This document shows, in pieces, positions 29,820 through 37,830 of a DNA stretch of 64,000 nucleotides (its first letter is position 1; every line of letters starts with the position of its first letter). The translations under genes were made by a program, and so were the position numbers. A model generated the notes under the pieces. It was not told where the DNA came from and searched no databases. It saw only the letters and a program-made list of their open reading frames with translations. This stretch comes from Halomonas urumqiensis (GTDB lineage Bacteria; Pseudomonadota; Gammaproteobacteria; Pseudomonadales; Halomonadaceae), in contig NZ_PYUD01000001.1 of assembly GCF_003028575.1 (NCBI RefSeq), positions 1,054,001-1,118,000 on the forward strand. The letters run 5' to 3'.

Positions 29820-30776
29820 TTATGCGGGTTGAGAGGAATCGGGGCCATCATCCTGTGGTGCCGGCTCGGCGGGAATGTCCGACGGTGTTTCCAGGGTGAG
29901 CCGGCCGAGCTTGCCATCGCGTAGCTCGTGCAGCAGCACTTCGGCGCCGCGGTGCAGGTCGACTGCTCCTCCGGCGCGCAGGCCACCGCGGCGTGCGGCG
30001 ATCTCGGTGAGAATGGCATGACCATCGAAGCCGGCGAGTGCCAGCAGGTCGGTGCGTGCCGGGCCATCAGCCTCGACGCGCTCGGCGTCGGGGTTGGCCA
30101 CGTAGGCGGGCAGTTCGGCAAGCTTGAAGCGTGCCTTCAATGCATCGGGGTAGCGCTTGGCGAGCTCCGCGGCCGTGACCACGGCGACATCGACATAGTC
30201 GATGGCGGTGTCGCGAATCGCGCCACTGGCGGCCAGCCGATAGGCACTGGCCTGATCCTCGATCTTCGGCCACAGCACGCCCGGGGTGTCGGTCAGCGCG
30301 ACACGGCCACCGATGCGCACCTTCTGCTGGCGCTTGGTGACCGCCGGCTCGTTACCTGTCCTGGCGATGCTGCGCCCGGCCAGGCCATTGATCAGTGTCG
30401 ACTTGCCGACATTGGGAATGCCCATCACCATCACCCGCACGTCGCGGTCGGGGCGCACAGCCCCGGCCAGTTCATGGCACAGCTGGGGTATGCGCTTGAG
30501 CTCGCGGGCCTGAGTGGTGGTTACCGCCAGCGCGCGCGTGTCGGGGATGGCGTCAAAAAAAGCGGCCCATTCGCGGGTGCGCTCAGGGTCGGCAAGGTCG
30601 GCGCGGGAGAGAATCTTCAACACCGGCTTGTGACGCGTCAGTTGGGCGAGCATCGGGTTGGCGCTGGAATAGGGGAGGCGGGCGTCGAGCACCTCGATCA
30701 CCACATCGATCTCCGGCAGCGCCTCGAGAATCTGCCGACGTGCCTTGTTCATGTGTCCCGGGAACCAACCGAGCAT
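29820..30776 (-). CDS. ylqF: Ribosome-biogenesis GTPase, YlqF/RbgA type
   Basis: A circularly permuted GTPase of 318 residues that acts in large-subunit assembly in relatives. The order of G motifs is permuted: G4-like LSRADLADP (about 62), then G1 GIPNVGKSTLINGLAGR (about 126), then G3 DTPGVLWP (about 172). It starts MLGWFPGHMNKARRQI, as in the family. ATG 30776 follows GGAGAGG; a TTG six codons upstream is less likely. The C-terminal tail is variable. Confidence 0.9.
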   Translation of the reverse strand: MLGWFPGHMNKARRQILEALPEIDVVIEVLDARLPYSSANPMLAQLTRHKPVLKILSRADLADPERTREWAAFFDAIPDTRALAVTTTQARELKRIPQLCHELAGAVRPDRDVRVMVMGIPNVGKSTLINGLAGRSIARTGNEPAVTKRQQKVRIGGRVALTDTPGVLWPKIEDQASAYRLAASGAIRDTAIDYVDVAVVTAAELAKRYPDALKARFKLAELPAYVANPDAERVEADGPARTDLLALAGFDGHAILTEIAARRGGLRAGGAVDLHRGAEVLLHELRDGKLGRLTLETPSDIPAEPAPQDDGPDSSQPA

Positions 30777-30857
30777 GTGCCTCTCCAGCCTCAATCAAAC
30801 GGCCGCCCATGATAGCAGAAGGGCGGCCTTGGCAGCGCTCGGATGGACGAATCGGGG

Positions 30858-31259
30858 TTACTCTCCGGCGTGAAAGGAGATGGCCACGGAGTTGATGCAG
30901 TAGCGCAGCCCGGTGGTATCGGGGGGGCCGTCGGGGAAGACATGGCCGAGATGGGCATCACAGTGTGAGCAAGTGACTTCGGTGCGCCGCATGCCATGGG
31001 AGCCGTCTGCATGTTCTTCGATGCAGTGCTGGCCCAGGGGGCGGTCGAAGCTTGGCCAACCGCAGCCGGCATCGAACTTGTGCTCATTTTCGAACAGTGG
31101 CGCATTGCAGCACACGCAGTGATAGATGCCATGCTCGTCACTGACGCGGTAATTGCCGCTGAAGGGGGGCTCCGTGCCTTTCTCGCGGGTCACCCGAAAC
31201 TGCTCGGGGGACAGCTGTTCACGCCATTCGGCGTCGCTCTTCTCGATCTTGCTGCGCAT
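30858..31259 (-). CDS. msrB: Peptide-methionine (R)-S-oxide reductase MsrB
   Basis: MsrB reduces the R isomer of methionine sulfoxide. The 133-residue protein has two zinc CxxC pairs (CVCC and CSHC), [19 protein letters not shown], and the catalytic Cys in [11 protein letters not shown] near the C-terminus. ATG 31259 follows AAGGAG, so I reject the longer frame that adds 16 residues. It is transcribed away from the tRNA array. Confidence 0.95.
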   Translation of the reverse strand: MRSKIEKSDAEWREQLSPEQFRVTREKGTEPPFSGNYRVSDEHGIYHCVCCNAPLFENEHKFDAGCGWPSFDRPLGQHCIEEHADGSHGMRRTEVTCSHCDAHLGHVFPDGPPDTTGLRYCINSVAISFHAGE

Positions 31260-31425
31260 GGCGTTTCTCCTTGCTGGCGTATCGACTGACTCAGTGTGGT
31301 CGGACACGTCTCATCAGGCTCTTCATATCAGTCTCTCAATGCACATTCTGACATGACTGACAGATTCTGTTGATGCGAGTTTCCAGGGCTTCGTCACGCG
31401 GGATCAACGCGCGCATGTCAGGCGC

Positions 31426-31454
31426 TTGACAGCGTTATGGTCGCTCAGTAACAT
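31426..31454 (+). promoter_or_regulatory. Sigma-70 promoter of the Glu/Gly tRNA array
   Basis: TTGACA at 31426-31431, a 17-base spacer, then TAACAT at 31449-31454. A GC-rich ACGCGCC discriminator follows, as in stringently controlled stable-RNA promoters. It lies 28 bases before the first tRNA. The TAACATACGCGCC block recurs at the tRNA-Ser promoter. Confidence 0.8.
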
Positions 31455-31482
31455 ACGCGCCACCTCGACGAGCCGAGACAAC

Positions 31483-31558
31483 GTCCCATTCGTCTAGTGG
31501 TCCAGGACACCGCCCTTTCACGGCGGTAACAGGGGTTCGAACCCCCTATGGGACGCCA
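31483..31558 (+). tRNA. tRNA-Glu (UUC), copy 1
   Basis: 76 nt with encoded CCA. The acceptor stem GTCCCAT/ATGGGAC, the anticodon stem CCGCC/GGCGG and the loop CTTTCAC give anticodon TTC. The T-arm GGGGTTCGAACCCC is intact. It is first in a four-tRNA array and identical to copy 2. Confidence 0.97.
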
Positions 31559-31590
31559 CTCGACTCATCAGGTGCCGGTACGGTGTGAGT

Positions 31591-31665
31591 GCGGGAATAG
31601 CTCAGCGGTAGAGCATCGCCTTGCCAAGGCGAGGGTCGGGAGTTCGAATCTCCTTTCCCGCTCCA
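31591..31665 (+). tRNA. tRNA-Gly (GCC), copy 1
   Basis: 75 nt with encoded CCA. The acceptor stem is GCGGGAA/TTCCCGC. The anticodon loop TTGCCAA gives GCC. The anticodon stem is CGCCT-type and differs from copy 2 by compensated changes. The T-arm reads GGGAGTTCGAATCTCC. Confidence 0.96.
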
Positions 31666-31684
31666 ATCCTCCGTATGGCGCAGC

Positions 31685-31760
31685 GTCCCATTCGTCTAGT
31701 GGTCCAGGACACCGCCCTTTCACGGCGGTAACAGGGGTTCGAACCCCCTATGGGACGCCA
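31685..31760 (+). tRNA. tRNA-Glu (UUC), copy 2
   Basis: Identical to the copy starting 202 bases upstream, including the CCA end, so the Glu-Gly pair looks like a tandem duplication of about 200 bp. Confidence 0.97.
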
Positions 31761-31787
31761 CTCCGCATAAGCAGCAGTACTCGACAA

Positions 31788-31862
31788 GCGGGAATAGCTC
31801 AGTGGTAGAGCACAACCTTGCCAAGGTTGGGGTCGCGAGTTCGAATCTCGTTTCCCGCTCCA
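31788..31862 (+). tRNA. tRNA-Gly (GCC), copy 2
   Basis: 75 nt with encoded CCA and the same acceptor stem and GCC anticodon as copy 1. The anticodon stem (AACCT/AGGTT) and T stem (CGAG/CTCG) differ from copy 1, but pairing is kept. It is the last full tRNA of the array. Confidence 0.96.
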
Positions 31863-31917
31863 TCGTCGAACACTCCGACTGCACATCCTTGGGTCGCGAT
31901 CTGGAGCGCCAGCCCGG

Positions 31918-31938
31918 TCGAATCACCTTTCCCGCTCC
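31918..31938 (+). repeat. Orphan 3'-end copy of tRNA-Gly
   Basis: 21 bases match the T-loop-to-acceptor end of tRNA-Gly copy 1 (its 31645-31665 end region) with one mismatch. There is no 5' half, and the CCA is replaced by CTA. It lies 55 bases after the array, as a decayed tRNA or an abandoned attachment site would. Confidence 0.7.
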
Positions 31939-32118
31939 TAAGCCTAACCTTTCGCGATTTTCTGCGTCTCGCGCCGATGAACGCCGTAGAGGCGATTGTC
32001 CGTGTCCGCGTTTCGGGTCGCCGCCGGCTCTGACTTGAAGCGGTGATCGCGCGTCCCCATATCTATTTGTCTTTACGGCATATCCGCCGCCCACCCTGAT
32101 CATCATCAAGGATTGCGC

Positions 32119-33084
32119 ATGGCCGAACCGGCTCTGTCCATCCGCGGCCTTACCAAGGTCTACGGCAATGGCTTCCAGGCCCTGAAGGGCATCGATCTCG
32201 ACGTCGCCGAGGGGGATTTTTTCGCCTTGCTTGGCCCCAACGGCGCGGGCAAGTCGACCACCCTGGGGGTGGTCTGCTCGCTGGTACAGAAAAGCGCCGG
32301 CAAGGTGTCGATCTTCGGTATCGATGTCGACCGCGACTTTGCACGGGCCAAGTACCACCTCGGCGTCGTGCCCCAGGAGTTCAACTTCAACCAGTTCGAG
32401 AAGGTCATCGACATCGTGCTGGCCCAGGCCGGCTACTATGGCATGCCACGCCGTGAGGCATTGCCGCGCGCTGAAGAGCTGCTGCGTGACCTGGGCCTGT
32501 GGGACAAGCGCAACGGCAGCGCGCGGATGCTTTCCGGTGGCATGAAGCGACGCTTGATGATCGCCCGCGCGCTGATGCACCGCCCGCGGATCCTGATCCT
32601 GGATGAGCCGACGGCAGGCGTGGATATCGAGTTGCGGCGCAGCATGTGGGAGTACATGCGGCGCATCAATCGTGATGAGGGCACCACCATCATCCTCACC
32701 ACCCACTACCTCGAAGAGGCCGAAAGCCTGTGTCGTAATGTGGCGATCATCAACCACGGCGACATCATCCGTAACACCAGCGTTCGCGAGTTGCTTACCG
32801 AGCTGGATACCGAGACCTTTCTGTTCGACCTCGCGCGCCCGGTGGATTCGCTACCGGACATCGCCGGTTTCGAGGTCAACCAAGTCGATTCGTCGCAACT
32901 GGCGGTGCTGGTGCACCGTGGCCAGCGCCTCAACGATATCTTTACCGCATTGGGCGAGCAGGGCATCGAGGTCGTGTCGATGCGCAACCGCGCCAACCGG
33001 CTCGAGGAGATGTTCGTCTCGATGGTGGAGCAGGGCAATGAGGCCCTCGACAAGGCCGCCGCCGACAAGGAGGTGCGCGCATGA
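32119..33084 (+). CDS. ABC-2 exporter ATP-binding protein (YadG-like)
   Basis: 321-residue ATPase subunit of a membrane exporter. Walker A GPNGAGKST lies near residue 40, signature MLSGGMKRRLMIARAL near 139, and Walker B ILILDEPTAGVDIELR near 163, with an H-loop TTHYLEEAE. A C-terminal regulatory region of about 90 residues follows. ATG 32119 follows AAGGA. The permease gene overlaps it by four bases. The E. coli homologue pair is YadGH, of unknown substrate. Confidence 0.92.
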   Translation: MAEPALSIRGLTKVYGNGFQALKGIDLDVAEGDFFALLGPNGAGKSTTLGVVCSLVQKSAGKVSIFGIDVDRDFARAKYHLGVVPQEFNFNQFEKVIDIVLAQAGYYGMPRREALPRAEELLRDLGLWDKRNGSARMLSGGMKRRLMIARALMHRPRILILDEPTAGVDIELRRSMWEYMRRINRDEGTTIILTTHYLEEAESLCRNVAIINHGDIIRNTSVRELLTELDTETFLFDLARPVDSLPDIAGFEVNQVDSSQLAVLVHRGQRLNDIFTALGEQGIEVVSMRNRANRLEEMFVSMVEQGNEALDKAAADKEVRA

Positions 33085-33854
33085 GCCCGATGCAGATCGC
33101 CATCGCGTTGTGGACCCTGGTGCTCAAGGAGATCAAGCGCTTCACGCGCATCTGGCCGCAGACACTGCTGCCACCGTCGATCACCATGACCATGTACTTC
33201 ATCATCTTCGGCAGCCTGATCGGCTCGCGCATCGGCGAGATGGATGGCTTCACCTACATGGATTTCATCGTGCCCGGGCTGATCATGATGTCGGTGATCA
33301 CCAACAGCTACTCCAACGTCGCCTCGAGCTTCTTCTCCAACAAGTTCCAGCGCTCCATCGAGGAGATGATGGTCTCGCCGATGCCCAACTGGGTGATCCT
33401 CAGCGGCTTCGTGCTGGGCGGCATGGCCCGTGGCCTGGGGGTCGGGGTGATCGTCACCATCGTATCGCTGTTCTTCACGCGCATCAGTGTCGCGCACCCT
33501 ATGTTGACCATCGGAGTGGTGGTGCTTACCGCGGCGCTGTTCTCGATCGGTGGCTTCATCAACGCGCTGCTGGCCAACAAGTTCGATGATATTTCGATCG
33601 TGCCGACCTTCATTCTCACACCGTTGACCTATCTTGGCGGGGTGTTCTATTCGATCTCGCTGTTGCCGGGGTTCTGGCAGGGCGTGTCGATGCTCAACCC
33701 GATCCTCTATATGGTCAACGTGTTCCGCTACGGCTTTCTCGGCGTCTCCGACATTCCGGTGGGCTGGGCGCTGGCCGCCATCCTCGGCTTCATCGTGGTG
33801 CTGTTTGGCCTGGCCCTGTGGATGCTCGATCGCGGCAAGGGGATTCGCAGCTGA
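33081..33854 (+). CDS. ABC-2 type permease (YadH-like)
   Basis: 257-residue inner-membrane protein with about six hydrophobic segments (near residues 25-45, 60-80, 110-135, 140-165, 172-192, 228-250). It carries the ABC-2 family LTPLTYLGGVFYSISLLP motif. It starts as ATGA within the stop of the ATPase gene, and queF begins at its last base. The two genes form one exporter; the substrate is unknown. Confidence 0.92.
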   Translation: MSPMQIAIALWTLVLKEIKRFTRIWPQTLLPPSITMTMYFIIFGSLIGSRIGEMDGFTYMDFIVPGLIMMSVITNSYSNVASSFFSNKFQRSIEEMMVSPMPNWVILSGFVLGGMARGLGVGVIVTIVSLFFTRISVAHPMLTIGVVVLTAALFSIGGFINALLANKFDDISIVPTFILTPLTYLGGVFYSISLLPGFWQGVSMLNPILYMVNVFRYGFLGVSDIPVGWALAAILGFIVVLFGLALWMLDRGKGIRS

Positions 33855-34690
33855 TGACACACCCTCGACCCGCTACCCTCAGCAACGCCCCGCTGGGCCG
33901 CGAATCCGCCTATCCCGAGCATTATGATGCCGGCTTGCTATACCCGATTGCGCGTGCCGCCAACCGTGCACCACTGGGTATCGAAGAGGACGCGCTGCCG
34001 TTCGTTGGAGAAGATGAGTGGTTCGCCTTCGAAGTCTCCTGGCTGAATGCGCGTGGCAAGCCGCTGGTGGCCGTGGCGCGCTTTCGGGTGCCCGCGGATT
34101 CGCCGAGGCTGATCGAATCCAAGTCGTGGAAGCTCTATCTCAACAGTTTCAACCAGACCCGCTTCCAGGATCGTGACGCGGTGATCGACACACTCAGGCG
34201 TGACCTGGAAGCGGCGGCTGGCGTTGCCGTGGATGTGGCGCTGTACGGAGTCGAGGACCCCGTATTGATGCCGCATGGCCTGCCTGGTGACTGCATCGAC
34301 GAGCTGGATATCGCCGTCGATGACTATACACCAAGCGCCGGGCACCTGGCGGCGGGGGAGGAGATCGTCGAGGAGACCCTGCACTCGCATCTGCTCAAGT
34401 CCAACTGCCCGGTCACCGGCCAGCCGGACTGGGGCAGTGTGATGATCCGCTATCGTGGCCCGAAGCTCGACCGGGAGGGCCTGCTGCGCTACCTGATCGG
34501 CTATCGCCAGCACCAGGATTTCCACGAGCACTGCGTGGAACACATCTTCACCGACCTGATGGCCCAGGCCCGCCCCGAGCGCCTGCTGGTGCTGGCCCGC
34601 TACGTGCGCCGCGGTGGGCTCGACATCAGCCCATGGCGTGCCACGCCTGGCGAGCGTCCACCGCAGCCGATGCGGTTGGCCCGGCAATGA
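33854..34690 (+). CDS. queF: NADPH-dependent 7-cyano-7-deazaguanine reductase QueF
   Basis: QueF reduces the preQ0 nitrile to preQ1 for queuosine in tRNA. The 278-residue protein is the long (tandem T-fold) type. The catalytic Cys is in HLLKSNCPVTGQPDWGS near residue 185, with the QueF motif ESKSWKLYLNSFNQTRF near residue 90 and the HEHCVEHIF region for substrate and NADPH. The ATG overlaps the permease stop (TGATG). An upstream in-frame start lies inside the permease gene and is rejected. Confidence 0.95.
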   Translation: MTHPRPATLSNAPLGRESAYPEHYDAGLLYPIARAANRAPLGIEEDALPFVGEDEWFAFEVSWLNARGKPLVAVARFRVPADSPRLIESKSWKLYLNSFNQTRFQDRDAVIDTLRRDLEAAAGVAVDVALYGVEDPVLMPHGLPGDCIDELDIAVDDYTPSAGHLAAGEEIVEETLHSHLLKSNCPVTGQPDWGSVMIRYRGPKLDREGLLRYLIGYRQHQDFHEHCVEHIFTDLMAQARPERLLVLARYVRRGGLDISPWRATPGERPPQPMRLARQ

Positions 34691-34804
34691 CCTCAACCGT
34701 CACCTTCATCTGGGGCGGCCCCGAAGCTGATCCCAGGTGGGTTAGCTGATAGAGTGACGAGAAACGTTCTCGTCCAACCCAAGCCAAGCCAAGGGAGGCT
34801 CTTG

Positions 34805-35365
34805 ATGGATGCGCTGACGCTGCTGCATGAACGCAGTTCCATGGGCAAGCTGATGGGGCCACCGCCCACACCCGAGCAACTCGAGGCGCTGTACAAGGCC
34901 GCGCTGCGCGCGCCGGATCACAAGGAAATGCGCCCCTGGCGGTTCATCGAATTCTCGGGAGAGGGATTGGCAAGGCTCGGCGAATTGTTCGCCGAAGCAG
35001 AGTTCCGTGAAGACCCGCATGCGGACGACGCGTTGCTGGTTTCAGCGCGCAAGAAACCCCTGCGTGCCCCCATGGTGATCGCGGTGATCGCCAAGGTCAC
35101 CCCCGACGTGCCCAAGGTGCCGAGGATCGAGCAGGTGATCTCGGCAGGCTGTGCGGCGCATGGCATCTTACTTGCCGCTCATGCGCTTGGCCTGGGTGCC
35201 ATGTGGCGCAGCGGCAAGTACGCCTTCGACACCACCGTTCGCAAGGGCCTGACCCTCGACGATGATGATGAAGTCGTGGCGTTTCTCTATATCGGCCAGC
35301 TCGCCGGTCGCCACAAGCCGTTGCCGGACCACAGGATCGACGACTTCGTGGAACGCTGGACCTGA
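34805..35365 (+). CDS. Nitroreductase family protein (YdjA-like)
   Basis: 186-residue FMN oxidoreductase with the short YdjA-type fold. It begins MDALTLLHERSSMGKLMGPP, with the FMN-phosphate RSS motif, APDHKEMRPWRF, and a C-terminal LGAMWRSG and GQLAGRHKPLP. GGGAGG precedes ATG 34805, so I reject the longer frame. The natural substrate is unknown. Confidence 0.88.
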   Translation: MDALTLLHERSSMGKLMGPPPTPEQLEALYKAALRAPDHKEMRPWRFIEFSGEGLARLGELFAEAEFREDPHADDALLVSARKKPLRAPMVIAVIAKVTPDVPKVPRIEQVISAGCAAHGILLAAHALGLGAMWRSGKYAFDTTVRKGLTLDDDDEVVAFLYIGQLAGRHKPLPDHRIDDFVERWT

Positions 35366-35420
35366 CACGAACTGACAATCGGAGCCGATGATCTCCAGCA
35401 CCATCATGGGAGGCAACATC

Positions 35421-35924
35421 ATGCGCGAGATAGGCAATCCCCACCCCAGGCTGCCATTGCCGGCACCTGGTCAGGAGGATGACCCTGCCGTCTTTCTGGC
35501 CTGGTTGCGCGAGGCGATTCCCATGGTCGAGCATCTTGGTATCCAGCGCATGGTACGAGATGACCTGACGCTTGCCTGGGAGCTGGCCCTGCCCCCCAGC
35601 CTCAACGACAAGGGAACCGGCTTCGGTGGTTCGCTCACCGCGCAGACCACCTTGCTGGGCTGGTGCTGGGTAACCCTGTGGCTGCGCCGCCACAGCCTGG
35701 CCCGTGACGTGGTGGTAGCAGAGGCCAGCCAGCGCTTCCTGGCTCCGGTAACCGACGACTACCGCATCACCTGCTTCCCTGAACACGACACCGGCCCGGT
35801 AGAGCTCGCCGACAGCCTGGCGGCCCGCGGAAGAGGGCGCATCGCCCTGATTCAGCAACTCTGGTGCGGCGACACACTATGCCTCGAAGCCCACGGTGAC
35901 TACGCGGTACTGGCCGCTGATTGA
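35421..35924 (+). CDS. YiiD C-terminal-type thioesterase (hotdog fold)
   Basis: A 167-residue protein resembling the C-terminal thioesterase domain of E. coli YiiD. It has an IPMVEHLGIQ segment, LNDKGTGFGGSLTAQTTLLGW (hotdog helix) and ASQRFLAPVTDD. It is a stand-alone domain here. ATG 35421 follows GGGAGG. It is probably an acyl-CoA or acyl-ACP thioesterase; this is inference from fold only. Confidence 0.7.
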   Translation: MREIGNPHPRLPLPAPGQEDDPAVFLAWLREAIPMVEHLGIQRMVRDDLTLAWELALPPSLNDKGTGFGGSLTAQTTLLGWCWVTLWLRRHSLARDVVVAEASQRFLAPVTDDYRITCFPEHDTGPVELADSLAARGRGRIALIQQLWCGDTLCLEAHGDYAVLAAD

Positions 35925-35936
35925 CCCGAAAACGGC

Positions 35937-35965
35937 TTGCAAACGCGCACTTAAGTCGATAACAT
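35937..35965 (+). promoter_or_regulatory. Sigma-70 promoter of tRNA-Ser
   Basis: TTGCAA at 35937-35942, a 17-base spacer, TAACAT at 35960-35965, then ACGCGCC. The -10 and discriminator are identical to those of the Glu/Gly array promoter. It starts 63 bases before the mature tRNA. Confidence 0.75.
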
Positions 35966-36028
35966 ACGCGCCGTTCTCGAGGGAAAGGCGCATGCAACAC
36001 ATGGCCCCACATTCGAGGATGACAATGC

Positions 36029-36116
36029 GGAGGGGTGTCCGAGTGGTCGAAGGAGCACGCCTGGAAAGTGTGTAAGTCGAAAGGCTTCGAGGGTTCGAAT
36101 CCCTCCCCCTCCGCCA
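36029..36116 (+). tRNA. tRNA-Ser (GGA)
   Basis: 88 nt, class II, with encoded CCA. The acceptor stem is GGAGGGG/CCCCTCC. The anticodon loop CTGGAAA gives GGA. A long variable arm (GTCGAAAGGCTTCGA region) and the T-arm GGGTTCGAATCCC are present. Its last 15 bases are the integration target used by the two elements that follow. Confidence 0.97.
36102..36116 (+). repeat. att core, left (inside tRNA-Ser 3' end)
   Basis: CCTCCCCCTCCGCCA. The identical 15-mer occurs at 44761-44775, and its last 11 bases occur at 55944-55954. It forms the left boundary of element 1. Confidence 0.85.
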
Positions 36117-36159
36117 GTATTCTATGTAAATCAGCAGCTTATAGACGATTTCTTAGGCT

Positions 36160-36180
36160 GCCCAACAACCCGCCCAACAT
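36160..36180 (+). repeat. Paired 12-bp-spaced repeat at the left end of element 1
   Basis: CCCAACAA at 36161 and CCCAACAT at 36173, offset exactly 12, beginning 43 bases after the att core. This is a candidate integrase arm-type site. Similar pairs occur at 40594, 42980, 44622 and (variant) 44832. Confidence 0.6.
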
Positions 36181-36208
36181 GCCAAAAACGGTACCGGGCG
36201 GGTTTTTT
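36169..36208 (+). terminator. Terminator at the left end of element 1
   Basis: CCCGCCC (36169-36175) pairs with GGGCGGG (36196-36202), loop 20 bases, followed by TTTTTT. It would restore termination of tRNA-Ser after insertion and may also end the leftward operon's antisense. It overlaps the paired repeat. Confidence 0.7.
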
Positions 36209-36220
36209 GTGTGCCGGGCA

Positions 36221-36457
36221 TCAGCGGTTGCTTCGGTACCTGTCATGCCTGCCACGCGCTTTCCCTGGGGCAATCTTGTCGGCCAGGTCTGTATCCAGCT
36301 CCTCGATTCGCCTCTCAAGCCAGGCCACCGCGCGTTCGTCGCCGCGATGCAGAGCCCATTTCAGGCGCCGGTATAGGCGCTCGCGCTCCTCCTCCAGCCG
36401 GTCGGCACGATAAGCGGCGCTGTTGCGCAGGGCGTGGGCGAATGGGTCGCGAGCCAT
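36221..36457 (-). CDS. Hypothetical charged small protein, element 1 operon gene 10
   Basis: 78 residues, rich in Arg and Glu, predicted mostly helical (RADRLEEERERLYRRLKWAL, then AVAWLERRIEELD). No family recognised. A GGAG site precedes the ATG. It starts three bases after the stop of the gene before it, at the end of the operon. Confidence 0.6.
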   Translation of the reverse strand: MARDPFAHALRNSAAYRADRLEEERERLYRRLKWALHRGDERAVAWLERRIEELDTDLADKIAPGKARGRHDRYRSNR

Positions 36458-36460
36458 GGA

Positions 36461-36757
36461 TCACTCCGGGTTGATCGGCAGGAACATCGGCACGCTGCCC
36501 TGGGGCAGCAGCGGGCGGACTGCGGCCAGGTGACGCTCACGCAGGCTGTCGTCATCCTCTCCAGGCTCCCGCATCGTCACCACATCATCGGCGCCGCCAT
36601 GGCGCTGGAACATCCAGCCCCTCGTCGGCAGGGGCTTGCCGGCGCCCTCCTTGCTGTTGTCCGCGACGGTGATGAATACCGCCTCAACGCCATCAGCGGT
36701 GATGAATCGGTCGTTCTCCAGGCGCTCAAGGCGCTGCCTCAGCTTCTCCCGGCTCAT
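36461..36757 (-). CDS. Hypothetical protein, element 1 operon gene 9
   Basis: 98 residues starting MSREKLRQRLERLENDRFIT. The N-terminal helix is followed by beta-rich sequence (ADGVEAVFITVADN) and an acidic EPGEDDDSLRERHLAAVRPL segment. Its layout resembles the next gene upstream, which also begins with a LEIERRLA/LERLE helix, so the two may be diverged paralogues. Function unknown. It overlaps its upstream neighbour by four bases. Confidence 0.6.
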   Translation of the reverse strand: MSREKLRQRLERLENDRFITADGVEAVFITVADNSKEGAGKPLPTRGWMFQRHGGADDVVTMREPGEDDDSLRERHLAAVRPLLPQGSVPMFLPINPE

Positions 36758-37044
36758 CGGCTCATCCCCTCATGGTCGATCGCGAAGTAGACGGCAGCTC
36801 TCGCGGTGCTGGGCACCTCGCGGTGCATCGCCTTCATGCACTCACGGGCGCGGTCAGCAAGCTCCTCGTCAGACTCGCCGGGCAGGCGATGAACCTTCTG
36901 TGAGCCAATGGTGTTCTGGCCCATACACTCCCAGCCGGCCAAACCACGCTCAGGCGGGCCAATCCATATTTCTGGCAGATCCTTGCCCGCGGACTCCAGG
37001 GAAGCCAGGCGGCGCTCGATTTCGGTAAGGCTACTTCGTGCCAT
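36754..37044 (-). CDS. Hypothetical protein, element 1 operon gene 8
   Basis: 96 residues from ATG 37044 (MARSSLTEIERRLASLESAG). A short helix is followed by IWIGPPERGLAGWECMGQ and LPGESDEELADRARECMKAM. The LPGESDEELxxRA string resembles gene 9's EPGEDDDSLRER region. Function unknown. It overlaps gene 7 by 14 bases and gene 9 by four. Confidence 0.55.
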   Translation of the reverse strand: MARSSLTEIERRLASLESAGKDLPEIWIGPPERGLAGWECMGQNTIGSQKVHRLPGESDEELADRARECMKAMHREVPSTARAAVYFAIDHEGMSR

Positions 37045-37225
37045 GGCTGTTCTCCATCTGTTCGGCCAGGCCGAAGCCCGATTTTCGGACATCGCCATCG
37101 CCGCCGGAAGCCAGGTCTGACAGCTCGTCCATGAGGTTGCTCACCTTGGCGACGTCCCGCTGAAATTCGCTCACCTGGGCGGTATGGGCCAGGGCGTCGA
37201 GTCGCCGTTGTAAGTCACGCCTCAT
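37031..37225 (-). CDS. Hypothetical small protein, element 1 operon gene 7
   Basis: 64 residues, predicted helical, with heptad-like spacing (LQRRLDALAHTAQVSEFQRD, then VSNLMDELSDLA). No family recognised. The ATG overlaps the stop of gene 6 by four bases. Confidence 0.5.
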   Translation of the reverse strand: MRRDLQRRLDALAHTAQVSEFQRDVAKVSNLMDELSDLASGGDGDVRKSGFGLAEQMENSHGTK

Positions 37226-37425
37226 GTCAGCACCTCCACGATGGGCCTGTGCCAGCCCTGGGCGGCGGCGAAGTTGAAGGCGCGGCCCTTGAGCTGATCA
37301 ATGTCGCGACCAGCCAGTGTGGCGCGTCGCTGGCCTTTGACGACGATGGCGACCCGGTAGCTTTCCAGCGGGTCGGCGTTGGCCAGGCGGCGCTGATTGT
37401 CGCCGTATGGTCGTTCAGTGGACAT
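37222..37425 (-). CDS. Hypothetical small protein, element 1 operon gene 6
   Basis: 67 residues with a basic middle (YRVAIVVKGQRRATLAGRDI). Not recognised. It overlaps gene 5 by 11 bases and gene 7 by four, which is the main support that it is coding. Confidence 0.5.
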   Translation of the reverse strand: MSTERPYGDNQRRLANADPLESYRVAIVVKGQRRATLAGRDIDQLKGRAFNFAAAQGWHRPIVEVLT

Positions 37426-37828
37426 TGGATGCCTCCTCGATGGCTTTCAGTCGGCGGTCGATCTCGTCAATTTCGGTTACCCGGGCCAAGGCGGCCAGGG
37501 CGTCCAGCAATGCTTTCCCCTGGTCGGGTGGTAGAGCACCGGTGGCCACGGCGGCGAGGATCTGCCGGCCCTGATCAGCCAGCGGCTTCTCCTCGTCCAG
37601 CTCGAAGGTCACGCAGGCATGAGCAGGGCGGACGGCGGGCACCAGGCGCTCGAGCACCAGGCGGCAGGCGTTCATGTCGCCGCCGCGGGCCACCTCGAGC
37701 ACCTTCCGGGCCACCTCCTCGGCGTCACCCTCGAGCAACTGGCGCAGCTCGTCGGCCTTCCGTGGCCGTCCACTTGGGTTGCCGCTGGCCCCCTTGGTGA
37801 AGCGTCCTTTGCTGTCACGCTCTGCCAT
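37415..37828 (-). CDS. DUF5681-like phage-associated protein, element 1 operon gene 5
   Basis: 137 residues. The N-terminus MAERDSKGRFTKGASGNPSG followed by RPRK matches the 'GQSGNPxGRPKG' motif of DUF5681-type proteins found in phages and near small terminase genes. A helical C-terminus follows (EEVARKVLEVARGGD, then ARVTEIDEIDRRLKAIEE). It could bind DNA through the Arg/Gly N-terminus; this is inference. It starts two bases after the tape-measure-like stop. Confidence 0.65.
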   Translation of the reverse strand: MAERDSKGRFTKGASGNPSGRPRKADELRQLLEGDAEEVARKVLEVARGGDMNACRLVLERLVPAVRPAHACVTFELDEEKPLADQGRQILAAVATGALPPDQGKALLDALAALARVTEIDEIDRRLKAIEEASNVH

Positions 37829-37830
37829 GC

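Noticed and set aside
31602..32757. Minus-strand frames over the tRNA array and the ABC ATPase gene
   Set aside because: They run through intact tRNA genes and a well-supported ATPase.
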